DNA from: Prorocentrum cordatum
Taxonomy: Eukaryota; Sar; Dinophyceae; Prorocentrales; Prorocentraceae
Length of the DNA: 64,000 nucleotides
Assembly: GCA_963575745.1 (NCBI GenBank)
Contig: CAUYUJ010017628.1
Span: forward strand, 72,501-136,500
Direction: 5' to 3'
The first letter of the stretch is position 1. Every line of letters starts with the position of its first letter. Below, piece by piece: positions 53,516 through 64,000 of the stretch. The position numbers and the translations under genes are program-made. The notes under the pieces were generated by a model. That model worked only from the letters and a program-made list of their open reading frames with translations. It did no database searches and was not told the DNA's origin.

Positions 53516-53999
53516 ATTGCGAAAAGCCTGATAATGAGGATGCGGGGTGAGGCAGGGAGAGAGTAGCAATCATGTAGACGGGGACAGGGGCAAGAGAAAC
53601 GAACCAACCACTGAGGGAGGGACGATGATGGCGATGTTCAAGGGCGAGGGGGAAGGTGGATGAGGAGAACAATGAAGCAAGTACGGAAGCAGTGAATGAG
53701 GTAAGAGCAGAGGATGAAGAGCTGGAGGAGGAGGAGGAGGAGGAGGAGGAGGATGAGGAGGGAGGAGAACTAGCAGATGGAGGACGACTACGATGAGGAC
53801 ACGGAGGGGGGTGCGGAGGGCTTCTGGCAGGTGCTTCTGGCTGGCAGTTTCGCCGTCGCTGGCTTCGGCTGGGGATTCTGCTCCTGCTGGTGCGCTGCCT
53901 CGGGCGTGGCTCGTGGCCTTGGGGCCGGAACTATCCAGCTCCGTTTCCTCCTCTGTCATCCTCCTTCTCCTCCCCCTCCATTCTGCTCCCGTTGTCTTT
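53516..53999. other. purine-rich tract, no gene
   Basis: AGG-rich sequence, with a pure GGA run at 53724-53752, then GC-rich sequence to 53999 without a recognised product. Confidence 0.6.
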
Positions 54000-54209
54000 C
54001 TCCTCCCCCCCCGTTTTCTTCCTTCTCCTCCTCCTCTTCTCCTCCTCCTCCTCCTCCTCCTCCTCCCCACCCCCCTCCTCCTCCCCACCCCCCTCCTCCT
54101 CCCCACCCCCCTTCTCCACCTCCTCCTCCTTCCCCTCCTCTCCATCCCTCGGCCCTCCACCCCTTCTCCCCCCCTGCCTGCTCGTAACGGTGCCTCCTTG
54201 TCGTCGTCG

Positions 54210-54247
<38 letters not shown>

Positions 54248-55015
54248 TGGTGTCTCTCTCTTTCTGGTTTCTCTCTCTCTCTCTCTCTCGCTGTCTCTCT
54301 CTATATACATATATACAGATGTATAGTATCGCTCTCTTTCTTTCTCTCTCTCTCTGCCTAAACGTGTTTACACATGTGCATGCGCATACATGCATAGACG
54401 TGTGTATATATATATATATGTAAATATATGCATATATGCACATTCACACTATATGCAGCTCTCTTGTTGCATGCCGAAGCCCGCCTCCAGAACCCGTGGC
54501 GTCCCAGGAAGGAGAAGCACCTCATTTTCATCAGATGCCTTCTGCCCCCCCCTCCCTTTCCCTATCCCTGCATCCCTTTTCCTCCTCCTGCTCCTCCTCC
54601 TCCTGCCTTTCCTCCCCCCCTTTCTCTTCCTCCTCCTCCTCCTCCTCCACCTCCTCCTCCTACTCTCCCCCTCTTCTTTCCTTCTTCTCCTCCTCCTCCT
54701 CCTCCTCCTCCTCCTCCTCCGCCTCCTCCTCCTCCCCCTCCCCTTCCTCTTTCTTTATCCTCTTCCTCCTCGTCCAATTCCTCCTCCTCAGTCATCCTCC
54801 CTCCTCCTCCTCCTCCTCCTCCTCCTCCTCTCCTCCTCCTCCTCCTCCTCTCCTTATCCGCCCTCCCCCTCCTTTCTCCCTCTCCATTCCCCTCCTCATC
54901 CTCTCCCCTTCTCGCCCCCCTCCTCCACCTCCTCCTTCACCTTACCCCCCCCCTCCTCCTCTCTCACCCTCCTCCTCCTCTCACCCTCCTCCACCTTCCC
55001 CCCCTCCTCCTGGCC
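54000..55015. repeat. TCC-rich arrays with CT and TA repeats between
   Basis: TCC at 54000-54165 (with three CCACCCCCCTCCTCCTCC units near 54066-54110) and 54580-55010; (CT)n at 54208-54305; alternating purine-pyrimidine and (TA)n at 54365-54450, including palindromic GTGCATGCGCATACATGC and TATATATATATA. Confidence 0.93.
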
Positions 55016-55102
55016 CGGGGGCACCCGAGTGGGTCCCCTCCCCCGACACGCAGGGGGACCCCCCGGCCTTGGGGTTCAAGTCTAGCGTCTCGACACCACC
55101 GC

Positions 55103-55195
55103 GGCCTGGGCCAATCCTTTGTTGGGACCGGCTCCCAAGGCGCTCTCAGGCCTGGGCCAATCCCCTGTTTGGACAGGCTCCCAAGGCGCTCCAGG
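55103..55195. repeat. 46-bp tandem duplication
   Basis: GGCCTGGGCCAATCCTTTGT and GGCCTGGGCCAATCCCCTGT start two units, each ending GGCTCCCAAGGCGCTC. Confidence 0.85.
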
Positions 55196-55674
55196 CGAGA
55201 CAGCGGCACCTGCTTCTGGGTGTCCCTCCGGAGGCGGGGAGGGGGGGGGAGGGGAGGGAGGGGAGGAGGGAGGCGGGAGAGAACCGCCCTCCTTCCTCCT
55301 CCCTCCTCTCCCCCTCCCTCCCCTCTCAGTAGCCCATTTCGCTCCAGCATTTGCTCGTTGAGTTGTTTCCTGGGCGCGCCTGCACCCTCCCATTCGGTCT
55401 TCTCGCAGTGCCTGCTGCGGCTCGGGTCGACTGGGCCATCGAGCGAGGTCCTGCTGGGCAGGCAGGCGTATCCATCCGGGGGTGGACAGAACCCCCAACA
55501 GTGACACGTCGATCAGTGAATTGTCCGTCTTCGGCTCTCGAGAGGGCGCCGTGGCCGTTATTTTCCAGGCTTGCGCCCGCCAGGTTTGGGCCTCAGGTCG
55601 TTTTCACTGAACCACGTTTTGCTAAAGGGAGGTCTGTCCATCCCCGATCTATGTGTCGCTGGGCAGCGCTCTCT

Positions 55675-56586
55675 CGCTCTCGTATACATGTGGCGCCTCC
55701 GGAGGCCACGACGTTGACTCCTCCTGCACGCGACGCCATGCTCGCATGCTTGCAGGGCGTGAGGGCCATGATCCACTTGTCCCCCTCGGTCGACAGGTTC
55801 CACAGGGTCAGCGACGGCCACTCGGTCATCTGCATCTGGCTTCGCCTCGGCACTGCCGAATGTGATTCTGATGGTGACGAGTGCCCGGGTGGCCTTGCAG
55901 CGGTGCCCTGCCAAGGTGAAGCTCTTCAAGAAGGTGGTGCTGGGGGTCTCCGCCGCGTAGCCCTCCTTCCAGGTTGTGGATGGCGACCAGTGGAGTTCTT
56001 GAATCCCCTGGCCCTGCTGTCCCTGGCGGTGGTGGTCTTCTCGTGGCCAGTTTGCTGGAGCGCCAGACCGACCGGCTGGTGTAGCAGGCGTTGACGGAGG
56101 TGCTCACGTCCGTGGGTTTGATCTCGGTACGGATGGAGGGGCCTGTCGTCCAGAATCGGGATCAGCGTCAGCTGGAGTACTTCACCTTTAGGGTCGTGCC
56201 ACTCCTGGAGGTCTCGGCGATGCTAAGAGCAGCGGCGCCTCGGGCGGCACGACGCCAGTCGAAGGCGCAGCAAACGCCACAGCAGCTGCAGCAGCAGCAG
56301 CAACTCAGAGTGCTAGAGTCAGCCGTGACCCTGGGCCCGATCGTACTGGATGGCGTGGTGGTTTATCGAGGGAGGTAGTCTCAGCAATCCTGGTATAGGG
56401 CTGCCCTCAGAAGCCACCCGTCCGCAGCAGTAGCTGTGGGTGTGGGAAGAAACCACTTTCAAGTTCAAGCATGGCGCCGCGCACCTCATGCTCATGCAGT
56501 GCTTCGTCGCGGTGATCTTCGCACTCGTCGGTTTCGCCTCGGGGTCCCTGGAAGAGTTCATCTGCGCAGTTTGCATCACTACGTGA
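55675..56586 (+). pseudogene. decayed gene for a multi-pass membrane protein
   Basis: Protein-like pieces follow one another in shifting plus-strand frames. About 55725-55850: ARDAMLACLQGVRAMIHLSP. About 55838-55957: FASALPNVILMVTSARVALQ, CPAKVKLFKKVVLGVSAA, then TAG. 55990-56052: VEFLNPLALLSLAVVVFSWP. 56054-56237: LLERQTDRLV, stop (56082), QALTEVLTSVGLISVRMEG, LEYFTFRVVPLLEVSAMLRA. 56437-56586: WVWEETTFKFKHGAAHLMLM, QCFVAVIFALVGFASGSLEE, FICAVCITT and a TGA. The hydrophobic segments and the FKFKHGAAHLM block before the last one resemble a membrane-protein type I associate with dinoflagellate gene sets; the name is unknown. At least two stops and several shifts argue for a pseudogene. Short unseen introns could explain some shifts. 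Confidence 0.5.
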
Positions 56587-56609
56587 TAGCGGGATCCCTG
56601 GAATACTCC

Positions 56610-57705
56610 TTTCTCCTCCCTCCTCCCCCTCCTCCTTCTCCTCCTCCTCCTTCCCCTACCTCCTCATCTCCTCATCCTCCTCCTCCTCCTCCTCCTCCTC
56701 CTCCACCACCTCCTCCTCCTCCTCCTCCTCCTCCTCCTCCTCCCCCTCCTACATCTCGTCCTCCTCCTCGCCTCCTCCTCCTTCTCCTCCTGCTATACCT
56801 CCTCCTTCTCCTCCTCGTCCTCCTCGTCCTCCTACTCCTTCTTTTCCTCCTCCTCCTCATCAGCAGCATCATCATCAGCTTTATCAGCATCATCATCATC
56901 AGCAACATCATCATCATCACCATCATCAGCAGCATCATCAGCATCATCAGCAGCACCATCATCACCAACATCAGTCGATTCACCATCACTATCACCATCA
57001 CCGTCATCATCATCACCACCATCACCAACATCACCCTCATCATCAGCAGCATCATCATTACCATCTTCATCACCATCAGCCGCATCACCATCACCAGTAT
57101 CATTATCACCACCATCACCACCGCCACCAACACCATTACCATCTTCATCATCATCATTACCATCACCGGCAGCATCACCATCACCACCACTATCATCATG
57201 ATCATCATCATCATCATCATCATCATCAGCATCACCACCAGCATTATCGGTACCAGCATCGTCAACATCATCATCATCATCATCATCAGCATCATCATCA
57301 TCATCATCAGAACCATCATCAGCAGCATCATCAGCATCATCATCATCACCAACATCAGTCGATTCACCATCACTATCACCATCATCGTCATCATCACCAC
57401 CATCACCAGCATCACCCTCATCATCAGCAGCATCATCATTACCATCTTCATCACCATCAGCCGCATCACCATCACCAGTATCATTATCACCACCATCACC
57501 ACCGCCACCAACACCATTACCATCTTCATCAGCATCGTTACCATCACCAGCAGCATCACTATCACCACCACTATCATCATGATCATCATCACCATCATCA
57601 GCATCACCACCAGCATTATCGGTATCATCATCGTCAACATCATCATCATCAGCAGCAGCATCATCAGCATCATCACCATCATCATCAGCAGCAGCATCAG
57701 CATCC
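56610..57705. repeat. (TCC)n then (CAT)n array with an internal long duplication
   Basis: TCC at 56610-56855, then CAT/ATC at 56858-57705. A stretch of about 240 bp starting CAACATCAGTCGATTCACCA occurs near 56968 and again near 57350, followed by the same CACCATCACC, CCGCATCACC and CATCATGATCATC blocks. The array therefore contains a direct duplication with unit spacing near 380 bp. Confidence 0.93.
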
Positions 57706-58049
57706 TCCTTCCCTCTCCTCACCCTCCTTCGCCCTCCTCATCCTCCTCTCCCTCCACCCCCTTCCCTCTTCCCCCTCCTCCCTCCTCCTTCTCCTCTACC
57801 TCTTCATCATCCTCCTCCTCCTTTTCCTCCCCCCTCCCTGTCCCCGACTCCTCTTTCTGCGCAGAGAGCTCCCTGTGGTCATTGGGGCGGTGGGGCACAC
57901 TCGGACCGACCTCAGCTGGACGGGCCGCCGCTTCGGAACAGAAAACAGGAGGTCACCGTCACCGCCACGCTGAGCGCGCGCGAGCCCGATTCGTGGTCGG
58001 TTTTGTGCGGTGTCGTCTTTCGCTTGTCGTCATGTGTAATCGTCAGGGG
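57706..58049. other. CT-rich tract and unassigned sequence
   Basis: TCC-like to about 57845, then 57860-58049 without a recognised product. Confidence 0.5.
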
Positions 58050-58485
58050 AGGAGGAGAGGCGGAGGAGGAGGAGGAGGCGGAGGAGGAGGAGGAGGAGCC
58101 GGAGGAGGTGGTGGTGGTGGTCGTCGTCGCTGTCGTTGCCGGAAGAGGACGTGGAGGAGGAGGACGAGGAGGAGGAAGAGGAAAAGGGGTAGGAGGAGGA
58201 GAAGGCGCAGGAGGAGGGGGGGGGGTTGGAGACGGATAAGGAGGAGGAGGAGGAGGAGGAGGAGGAGGAGGAGGAGGAGGAGGAGGAGCGAGAGGAAAGC
58301 GTCGTCGTTGGAGGAAGGGGAAGAGGATGAGGATGATGAGGAGAAGGAGGAGGAGGAGGAGGAATTGGTAGCCATCGTCGTCGTTGGAAGAGTAGAGCAA
58401 GCGTGGAGATGGAAAGCAGGGGGTGGAGGAGGAGGAGGAGGAGGAGGAGGAGGAGGAGGAGGAGGAGGAGGAGGAGGGGAGGGGG
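58050..58485. repeat. (GGA)n array
   Basis: GGA with GCC, GTC and GTT variants on the plus strand, with a G-run near 58217-58226. Confidence 0.95.
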
Positions 58486-59129
58486 GAGCAAGGGGGGGAG
58501 GCAGAAAAGGGTTAAAACCTGTACGCAGGCCATGGCGCCTGAGTTTTATGTATTGATCATGCTGTTGTTGCTGGAATGGGTGCGCATACGCGTGTGCATA
58601 TATGTAGAGAGCGAGAGAGAGAGACAATAATCGGGAGAGTGATCTATATATATGTATGAATATACACGATGCAGGGCTGTGGTGGGAAGGAGGTATATGC
58701 TATAAGGAGAGTTTGTTTGTTTCCATGCGCGTGTGGATTGCAGATCTTCCTTTGTTGCATGCATCTTGTTTTGTTCAAATATGTATGGCTTATGAATGGC
58801 TCATGCTTGTTCCCTTTTGGGGTTGACCATTCGGTGCTTTTTGGGGGTATCTTCTCTTGGTGCTTCTTCTTGCGTGGATCCATGTATTGGTTCCCCCCTG
58901 TGTGGGTTCTCACTGTGGTTTCCTGTGTATGGCATTTGCATCGTCTGCTTGTGCACGGGTTCTCTCCTCGTTCCCATTTGCTGGAATTTCCGAGTGTTTT
59001 CCTCTGCATGGATTTTCATGTTGCTTGTCGTGCGGCTCTCATCTGGCCGCGCACCTTCCAGCCCACCAGCTTCTGGTGCCGGAAGCCGCCTGCGCACTCC
59101 TCGTGGCGTGACATTCTCTCTGCGCCTGG
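58486..59129. other. lower-GC stretch without a recognised gene
   Basis: (GA)n at 58609-58624 and TATATATATGTATG at 58644-58657, then T- and G-rich sequence with loose repeats of TGCATGGATTTTCATG-like blocks. Composition suggests intron or intergenic DNA. Confidence 0.4.
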
Positions 59130-59465
59130 TGCCCCCCTCCTCCTCCTCCTCCTCCTCCTCCTCTTCCTCCTCCTCCTCCTCCTCCTCCTCCTTCTCCTCC
59201 TCCTCCTCCTCCTCCTCCTCCTCGTCCTCCTCTTTCTCCTCCTCCTCCTCCGGGCCTCCTCCCCCCGCGTTCCTCCTCCGCGGCCGCCCTCCTCTTGTCC
59301 CTCGTTGCCCCCGCGTGCCCCCGGTCCTGGCGCGGCCCGCCGGCTTTCCGAACGCGTTGGCGACCGCCATCGCCGCTGACCAGGAGTTTGTGTCGATTTC
59401 GTGGGAGGAGAAGGAGGAGGAGGAGGAGGAGGAGGAGGAGGAGGAGGAGGAGGAGGAGGAGGCGG
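59130..59465. repeat. (TCC)n array and, 150 bp on, a (GGA)n array
   Basis: TCC at 59138-59252 and GGA at 59405-59462. The two are complementary and could fold back on each other. Confidence 0.93.
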
Positions 59466-60356
59466 GGTCCGAGTTGTTTTCCAGTGTGGCGGCATCTCCC
59501 AGGGGGCGGCGCGCGAGCGCGTTGAGAAGTCCTACCTGTGCGGCCACCGTTCGGGTGCTGAGGAGTTTCGGGGAGGGCGGGCGGGGCACTCTGTGTGGGG
59601 GGAGTGTCAGCCACTGGGTCGAACTTCCCTTTTGCCACAACCTTGTAGGTCTTGGGCCCTGGCTCTCCTATGAAGGCGGCCAGGTTCCCGTCATCTTCGA
59701 GCTTGCGTCCGGCCGTGGATCACGACGACGCCCTGATAGGAACATGCAATGCTGGAATCGTTTGGAAGTCGGCTCGACACTAGAAGCGACGACTACGACG
59801 CTGGAACCCCATGCCCTTTTAGCCTGCCGTCCGAGCCACACTCTGCTGCCGCAGTGAAGAGTAAACCGCCCGAATCCCCAGAGGAGCCCTCGAGGTGCAA
59901 ACCGGAAGCAGCAGCACGAAGAGGGGACGCGGAATGACGGAGAGGGGAAGGGCCAAGACGGACTCGCGACCCCCCGAAACCCAGACGCGGATACCGCCAA
60001 AAACAAGCAAACACGCACGCGCCAAGAACAGGGGGCAGAACATCCCACCCTCCGCCTCGGATCCCCCAGCCGGGGGCTCTTAGGCCAATTTTACCCCAGG
60101 GCCCAAACCAAGAAACGAGAGGAGGGAGGAGGAGGAGGAGGAGGAGGAGGAGGAGGAGGAGGAGGAGGAGGAGGAGGAAAAGCATCCAGGACCCAAAGCG
60201 AACTCGGGCGCGACGTTTCGGGCGAAGGGGGGAGCAGCGGAGGACGCCCCAGAAGAGCTCACCCTCCGGATCTTCATGCAGCACGTCGTGGGGAGCAGCC
60301 TGAAGACGAGGATGCTCATCTTCCGCGGGAGTTGGCCCACCGGTAGATGTCCCACT
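59466..60356. other. GC-rich sequence with a GGA run; no gene recognised
   Basis: GGA at 60118-60177. Elsewhere frames are open on both strands, without a recognisable product. Confidence 0.45.
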
Positions 60357-60604
60357 CTTAGTGGGCCCTGGAAACGGCAGGGCCGTTTTTTTACCGGTTC
60401 CGTTTTGACGTTTCTTCGCCGGTTCCGACGCCGTTTTTTTACCGGTTCCGTCGCCGTTTTCTGACCAGTTCCGGCTCCGGTTCCAATCCTGGAGCCGTTT
60501 TTTTGCTGTTTCGGGTCGCCGTTTTTTTGCCGTTTCCATTTTCAAGGGGCACTTTCTCGGAAACGGTAAAAAAAACGGCCCTGCCGTTTCCGGGGCCTAC
60601 TAAG
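60357..60604. mobile_element. MITE with about 38-bp terminal inverted repeats and 8-bp target duplication
   Basis: CTTAGTGGGCCCTGGAAACG, then GCAGGGCCGTTTTTTTACCG on the left; the right end reads CGGTAAAAAAAACGGCCCTG and CCGTTTCCGGGGCCTACTAAG. GTCCCACT lies directly outside both ends (60349-60356 and 60605-60612). The interior repeats CCGTTTTTTT with ACCGGTTCCG or similar several times. 248 bp, no coding. The duplication length suggests hAT-type mobilisation in trans. Confidence 0.9.
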
Positions 60605-61289
60605 GTCCCACTCCACGGGGAGCGTGAGCAAGTGGAAGAGGAACAGGTGGTATGTTCGGCGACGAAGTCCCTGGGCCCAAAGCAAGGGTGGACAAACGCA
60701 GTACTCCAGGGCGAACCCAGCCGTAGAGGAGAAGAGCGACGTGAGACGCGGAGTAATGAGACGACAAAGAGGCCCAACAGGAAACATGTGACACCAAGAG
60801 AAGAAGTCCAAGGACGAAACCGAGGAGCTCGAGATGTGCAGAACCAGTCTCACAGCATCAGGTGTCCCCAATGCAAACTGCCGTCGTTCGGCCTCCGCAC
60901 TCTGCTTTCTGGGAGGTCTTAGGGCCGGGAATACCTGCCTCCACCTCTAATTCTGATGTTGGCTCCAGGACCCTGCGGGCGGCACCTTGTTAGGAGCGGG
61001 TGCGGGAGTACCTGACGTGGGCTGCCGGGGTCTCGATCCTTCGTCGGACGCCGATGCAGGCCACGTGCCTGCCGACTCCTAAAATGTAGTGTGAAAGGGC
61101 TACCAAGAGCACGGTAAAAGATAGTGCCAAGTGCAATAGCTACTGAGACTTACCATGAGTCGCACAATCTCACATCTACCAACACCTTCGGCCCAGTCGC
61201 TAGCCCCCAAATCATGTTTCAGCGCCATGAAGACACCAGGTGTCGCTACCGGTGCAGCGTGTTGCGAACATCGCGGCGCGTCATAGCAG
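60605..61289. other. no recognisable gene
   Basis: Mixed sequence, open in places, no family recognised. Confidence 0.4.
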
Positions 61290-61560
61290 GCCGAGTTGCC
61301 CTAGCGCCAGGTTCCCCCAGCGCAATAATTTCAGCGTCGGGTTACCCCGCCGCTTCGGAGACAGACCTCGGCGAGCGTTTCACGCTAGGGTTTCCCTAGC
61401 GCAATGGAGAAAGACCCCGCGGACGCTCAGCGTCAGGTTTCCCGGCGCGCGGGGAAGCGATCTGGTGGAGTGCTTAGGGCCAGGTTCCCCCGTCGCAGAA
61501 AGTAAGCAACCTCCAGAAGTGCTTAGCGTCAGGTTTCCCCATGGCAAGAGCACGCTCGCC
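61290..61560. repeat. degenerate repeat built on AGCGTCAGGTTTCCCC.GCGCA
   Basis: Variants occur near 61299, 61331, 61383, 61427, 61470 and 61527. The same core returns twice near 63243 and 63275 inside the Gag remnant. Spacing is irregular (32-57 bp). Confidence 0.6.
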
Positions 61561-61857
61561 TGATTTCCCTCCCCCCGCGTTCTGCGCCCCTCATGTCCCC
61601 TCAGGAGGAAGACGGCGTGGGAGGGGCAACATCTCGAAGCTGGCAGTTTTGTCGCCCAGGTACACACGTTGCCGCAGGCCTACTCGAGCGTCTTCGCCGT
61701 GAGTCGTTTTGGAAGCCGACCGCTCGCGACCGCGGGCCGGCTTCGGTGGCGGTGTCCTATGGCAGGCTTGCTCGATCATCGTGGGGAAGTGTCTCCCCGC
61801 GCGCCTCGTTTCGGGTTTGCAGGGTGCCGCGTCTCCCCGTTTGCGGGCCGAGGCTAT

Positions 61858-61968
61858 GCGAAAATATGGGAAGTGGGGGGGGGGAAGACAGAAACCCAGA
61901 AAATATGGGAAAATATGGGGAATCGTTTTATTTGTGTGTATCTATTTGTGTATTCTGGGGCCCCTTTA
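61858..61968 (+). repeat. dispersed repeat family A, copy 6 (5'-truncated)
   Basis: AAAATATGGGAAGTGGGGG, GAAGACAGAAACCCAGAAAA, AATATGGGGAATCGTTTTAT, GTGTATTCTGGGGCCCC. The first 40 bp of the family are missing. It abuts the Gag remnant on its right. Confidence 0.85.
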
Positions 61969-61984
61969 ATGTTAGGCGTGGCGT

Positions 61985-63998
61985 CACCAGGGCCAGAGCG
62001 GCTTCCTGAAGGCGGGCGTTCTGGGGACTCACCCTTTTCATGTGTTTTTCGTTGGCGGGCTTGTCTCCGCTGTGCCCTACGTGTGCGGAGGCGCACTTGT
62101 CCTCATGCTTGCAGTCCCCGTCCTGGTGATGCCGGCACATCGGGCTGTGCCTTTCTTTGTACCGCGGTTTGAAGCACTTGCCAGTCAAGGCAAATTCTTC
62201 GCTTAACCTGCGAGCCCCCGACTTGTCAGTCGTTCTTGCAGTCTTGCTTTGAGTGTCCTGGGTGACGCCACGGGCAGCCCTGTGAAGTGCACGCGCTTTT
62301 CTGGGCCTAGCCGCTGCACGCTCCTCTGCTTGCCGGCATGGCTGAGCGGCCCTTATCCGCTAACACTATTTCGTTGCGTGCCTTTTGCAGCCGTTGCCTC
62401 TTTAGGAGATTGGTGCACATGTCGCGAAGCCACTCGTAGTTTTTGTTTGGGTCGCCCTTTTCCATCCCGTGATCTGCCCCCTATCTCATACTCGGGGCCA
62501 CACATGCATTCTAGGATGAAGGACCCTTGTAGGGCTTTCATCCCCACGAGAGCGTAGTCCCAATCCCTGATGAACTTGCTGAGGTTGTTGTCTTTCAGTT
62601 GTGCAGCATTGAGGTGGACGAAGTCAAATATTCATCCGTCTGCTTCGACCAGCGTGTACTATACCAGGATCATAAAAAAAGGGCCGGCCGTTCTGGCCGC
62701 GGGTCTTAGCTTCTTCCTTTCGTGTGTTGGCTCTCTTTCTGGGGGCATAAATTCTTGGGGTGTTACTGCGCGCTGTGGCTATTTTTCATATCGAGTGTTT
62801 AGAACTAGCCACTGTCCGCAAGGGACTCAACTGAATCACGCGGAGCCAAGTGAAGCATGTATTTGGTCTGCCTGGGGCAGAGCTCGTCGTCTCATGCACG
62901 TTCTGCTTCCACTGTCGGACGTTCGGTGCCGTAGGTTTCGGTATTCAACCTTTTGCGGCCTCTGTGAGTCTGATTTCATTTAGCAGCATCCGAGCTGCAC
63001 CTTCTGCGGCGCTCTGCCGCTCATGACTCGATGATCTACCGCCCGTGTCGTGAGGCTCATCCCCGAAGCGATGGGGGTGGCGCACATTTCTGTAGCTCGT
63101 CCTGGCTTGGTGACCAACCCCACTGGGCCATTGTAGGTCCAGTGCGCTCTTGTTGGCCAGGGTTCTCAGGTCTGGGCGCGGCGTAACCGCTATGGTTTTG
63201 CTGACTCTTTCATAGGCCCTTGCCGTCTTCGGCAGTCAGATTGCTCCGGCGCAATGTGCCGGGATTCCACGCGCGCGTCTTCAGGTTCCCCCGGCGCAAC
63301 CTCACGCGCAGGGGGAGCGAGGACTCTTTGCGTCGATGCCATTGGAGACCTGGTCTCAGTTGCTGTCCACTCCGCGAGTTCGCGCGGCTGTGGTGGCATG
63401 GACACAGGTCGTGGCATCCTCATTAGTGGACTCACGTGCTTCGTGACTGGCGAAAGCTGTCTTGCAGAGATCGCAGAGAAGCGCCTCTCCGACTCATTTT
63501 GGTAATCGCCAACTCTCTTGTTGATCGCATCGCATCGATCAACTTATCCGTCCGGGCTGTTTCAGCACCAGCCTCATTCTAATCCTATCCAGGCGCATGG
63601 CGTTCATCATACTGTGATTCTGGAGCTGGTTGCTGTAGTCGGCAGTAATTGGTTCACATGCCTCGAGTCTTCCGTACGTGTCTCTGACTTGTTTATGTAG
63701 GTCCACTACCACAGTTTCTTACAAAGAGATCGCAACGTTTTTTTGGAAGAGGCTTGGCCATCGTGCGATCTAGCTGCTCTTGGAGGGCAGCGTGGTTCGT
63801 TGATATACCATTCACCGTAGTTCGGATTTCTGCCATCTGATTTAGACCTGTTCCGGCTCAGTGTTTTTAGCGAGCTGTGGCGCTCGCAGGGCTCCGACGT
63901 TTGTTTGGAGTTCATGCAGCATGTCATCGCGCTTGCATGGAGCCTATTGCTCTCCTGCTCGGTTTCAACCTTAGTGAGTCGTTGGCCCAGTACCGTAC
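61985..63998 (-). pseudogene. Ty1/copia-like Gag remnant
   Basis: Read on the minus strand in pieces. 63998-63560: coiled-coil-like LGQRLTKVETEQESNRLHAS, MAEIRTTVNGISTNHAALQE and LHKQVRDTYGRLEACEP. About 62633-62480: LNAAQLKDNNLSKFIRDWDY, ALVGMKALQGS. About 62450-62350: DPNKNYEWLRDMCTNLLKRQ, RLQKARNEIVLADK; a DP-x-x-x-Y-EWL block of this kind occurs in dinoflagellate copia Gag proteins as I know them. 62137-62081: CRHHQDGDCKHEDKCASAH, a C-x7-C-x5-C-x3-H zinc finger where Gag has its nucleic-acid-binding motif. Frame changes and stops show it is dead. No protease, integrase or RT is present, because the left part is lost at the family A element. Confidence 0.5.
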
Positions 63999-64000
63999 GC

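Noticed and set aside
54365-54450. A TATA-type promoter
   Set aside because: It is a (TA)n and alternating purine-pyrimidine run beside CT repeats, with no gene downstream in reach; dinoflagellates mostly lack TATA boxes.
62330-62375. A tRNA-like stretch (GGCATGGCTGAGCGG)
   Set aside because: The rest of the cloverleaf and a T-loop are missing, and the minus strand reads as part of the Gag remnant.

Overview
The window is almost certainly nuclear DNA of a dinoflagellate. The evidence is two copies of the 22-nt dinoflagellate spliced-leader (DinoSL) sequence, one exact (26419-26440) and one with a single mismatch (11805-11826). The other traits fit: high GC, very low gene density, heavy trinucleotide microsatellites and decayed retroelements. 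I do not name a species.

Only one intact host-type gene is seen: 26511-27017, a small secreted cysteine-rich protein. It has no intron and carries a complete DinoSL relic 71 bp upstream, so it looks like a retrogene made from a trans-spliced mRNA. The main mobile element is a nearly complete non-LTR retrotransposon (LINE), 11805-16744. Its ORF1 (11947-12921) is followed, in the same frame and after one TAG, by a long ORF2 with an AP-type endonuclease and a reverse transcriptase. ORF2 is broken by one base in a run of 11 G. The LINE also begins with a DinoSL relic and sits between two (TCC)n tracts of the same orientation.

Three decayed protein-coding regions can be read in pieces. One is an old LINE of another lineage (about 30290-35250) with a 742-bp tandem duplication of its endonuclease part. 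One is a broken multi-pass membrane-protein gene (55675-56586). One is a Ty1/copia-like Gag remnant on the minus strand (61985-63998).

The rest is repeat DNA. There are several families of short inverted-repeat (MITE-like or foldback) elements at 2603-2757, 3503-3663 with 47940-48107, 8366-8530 with 11357-11622 and 43361-43525, 19000-19157, 40357-40479 with 44629-44750, 40875-40994 and 60357-60604. There are dispersed short families, the most frequent with six copies. Tandem satellites have units of 73, 101, about 82, 31 and about 185-235 bp. Very long GGA/TCC and GAT/CAT arrays occupy much of 35-60 kb, the largest being about 3 kb at 49718-52675. Long open frames inside these arrays are artefacts of stop-free repeats.

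The parts suggest a genome built by retroposition of trans-spliced RNAs, MITE bursts and microsatellite growth. Both DinoSL-tagged insertions join directly to a trinucleotide array at a position where the leader and the array share bases. This is the observation most worth following.
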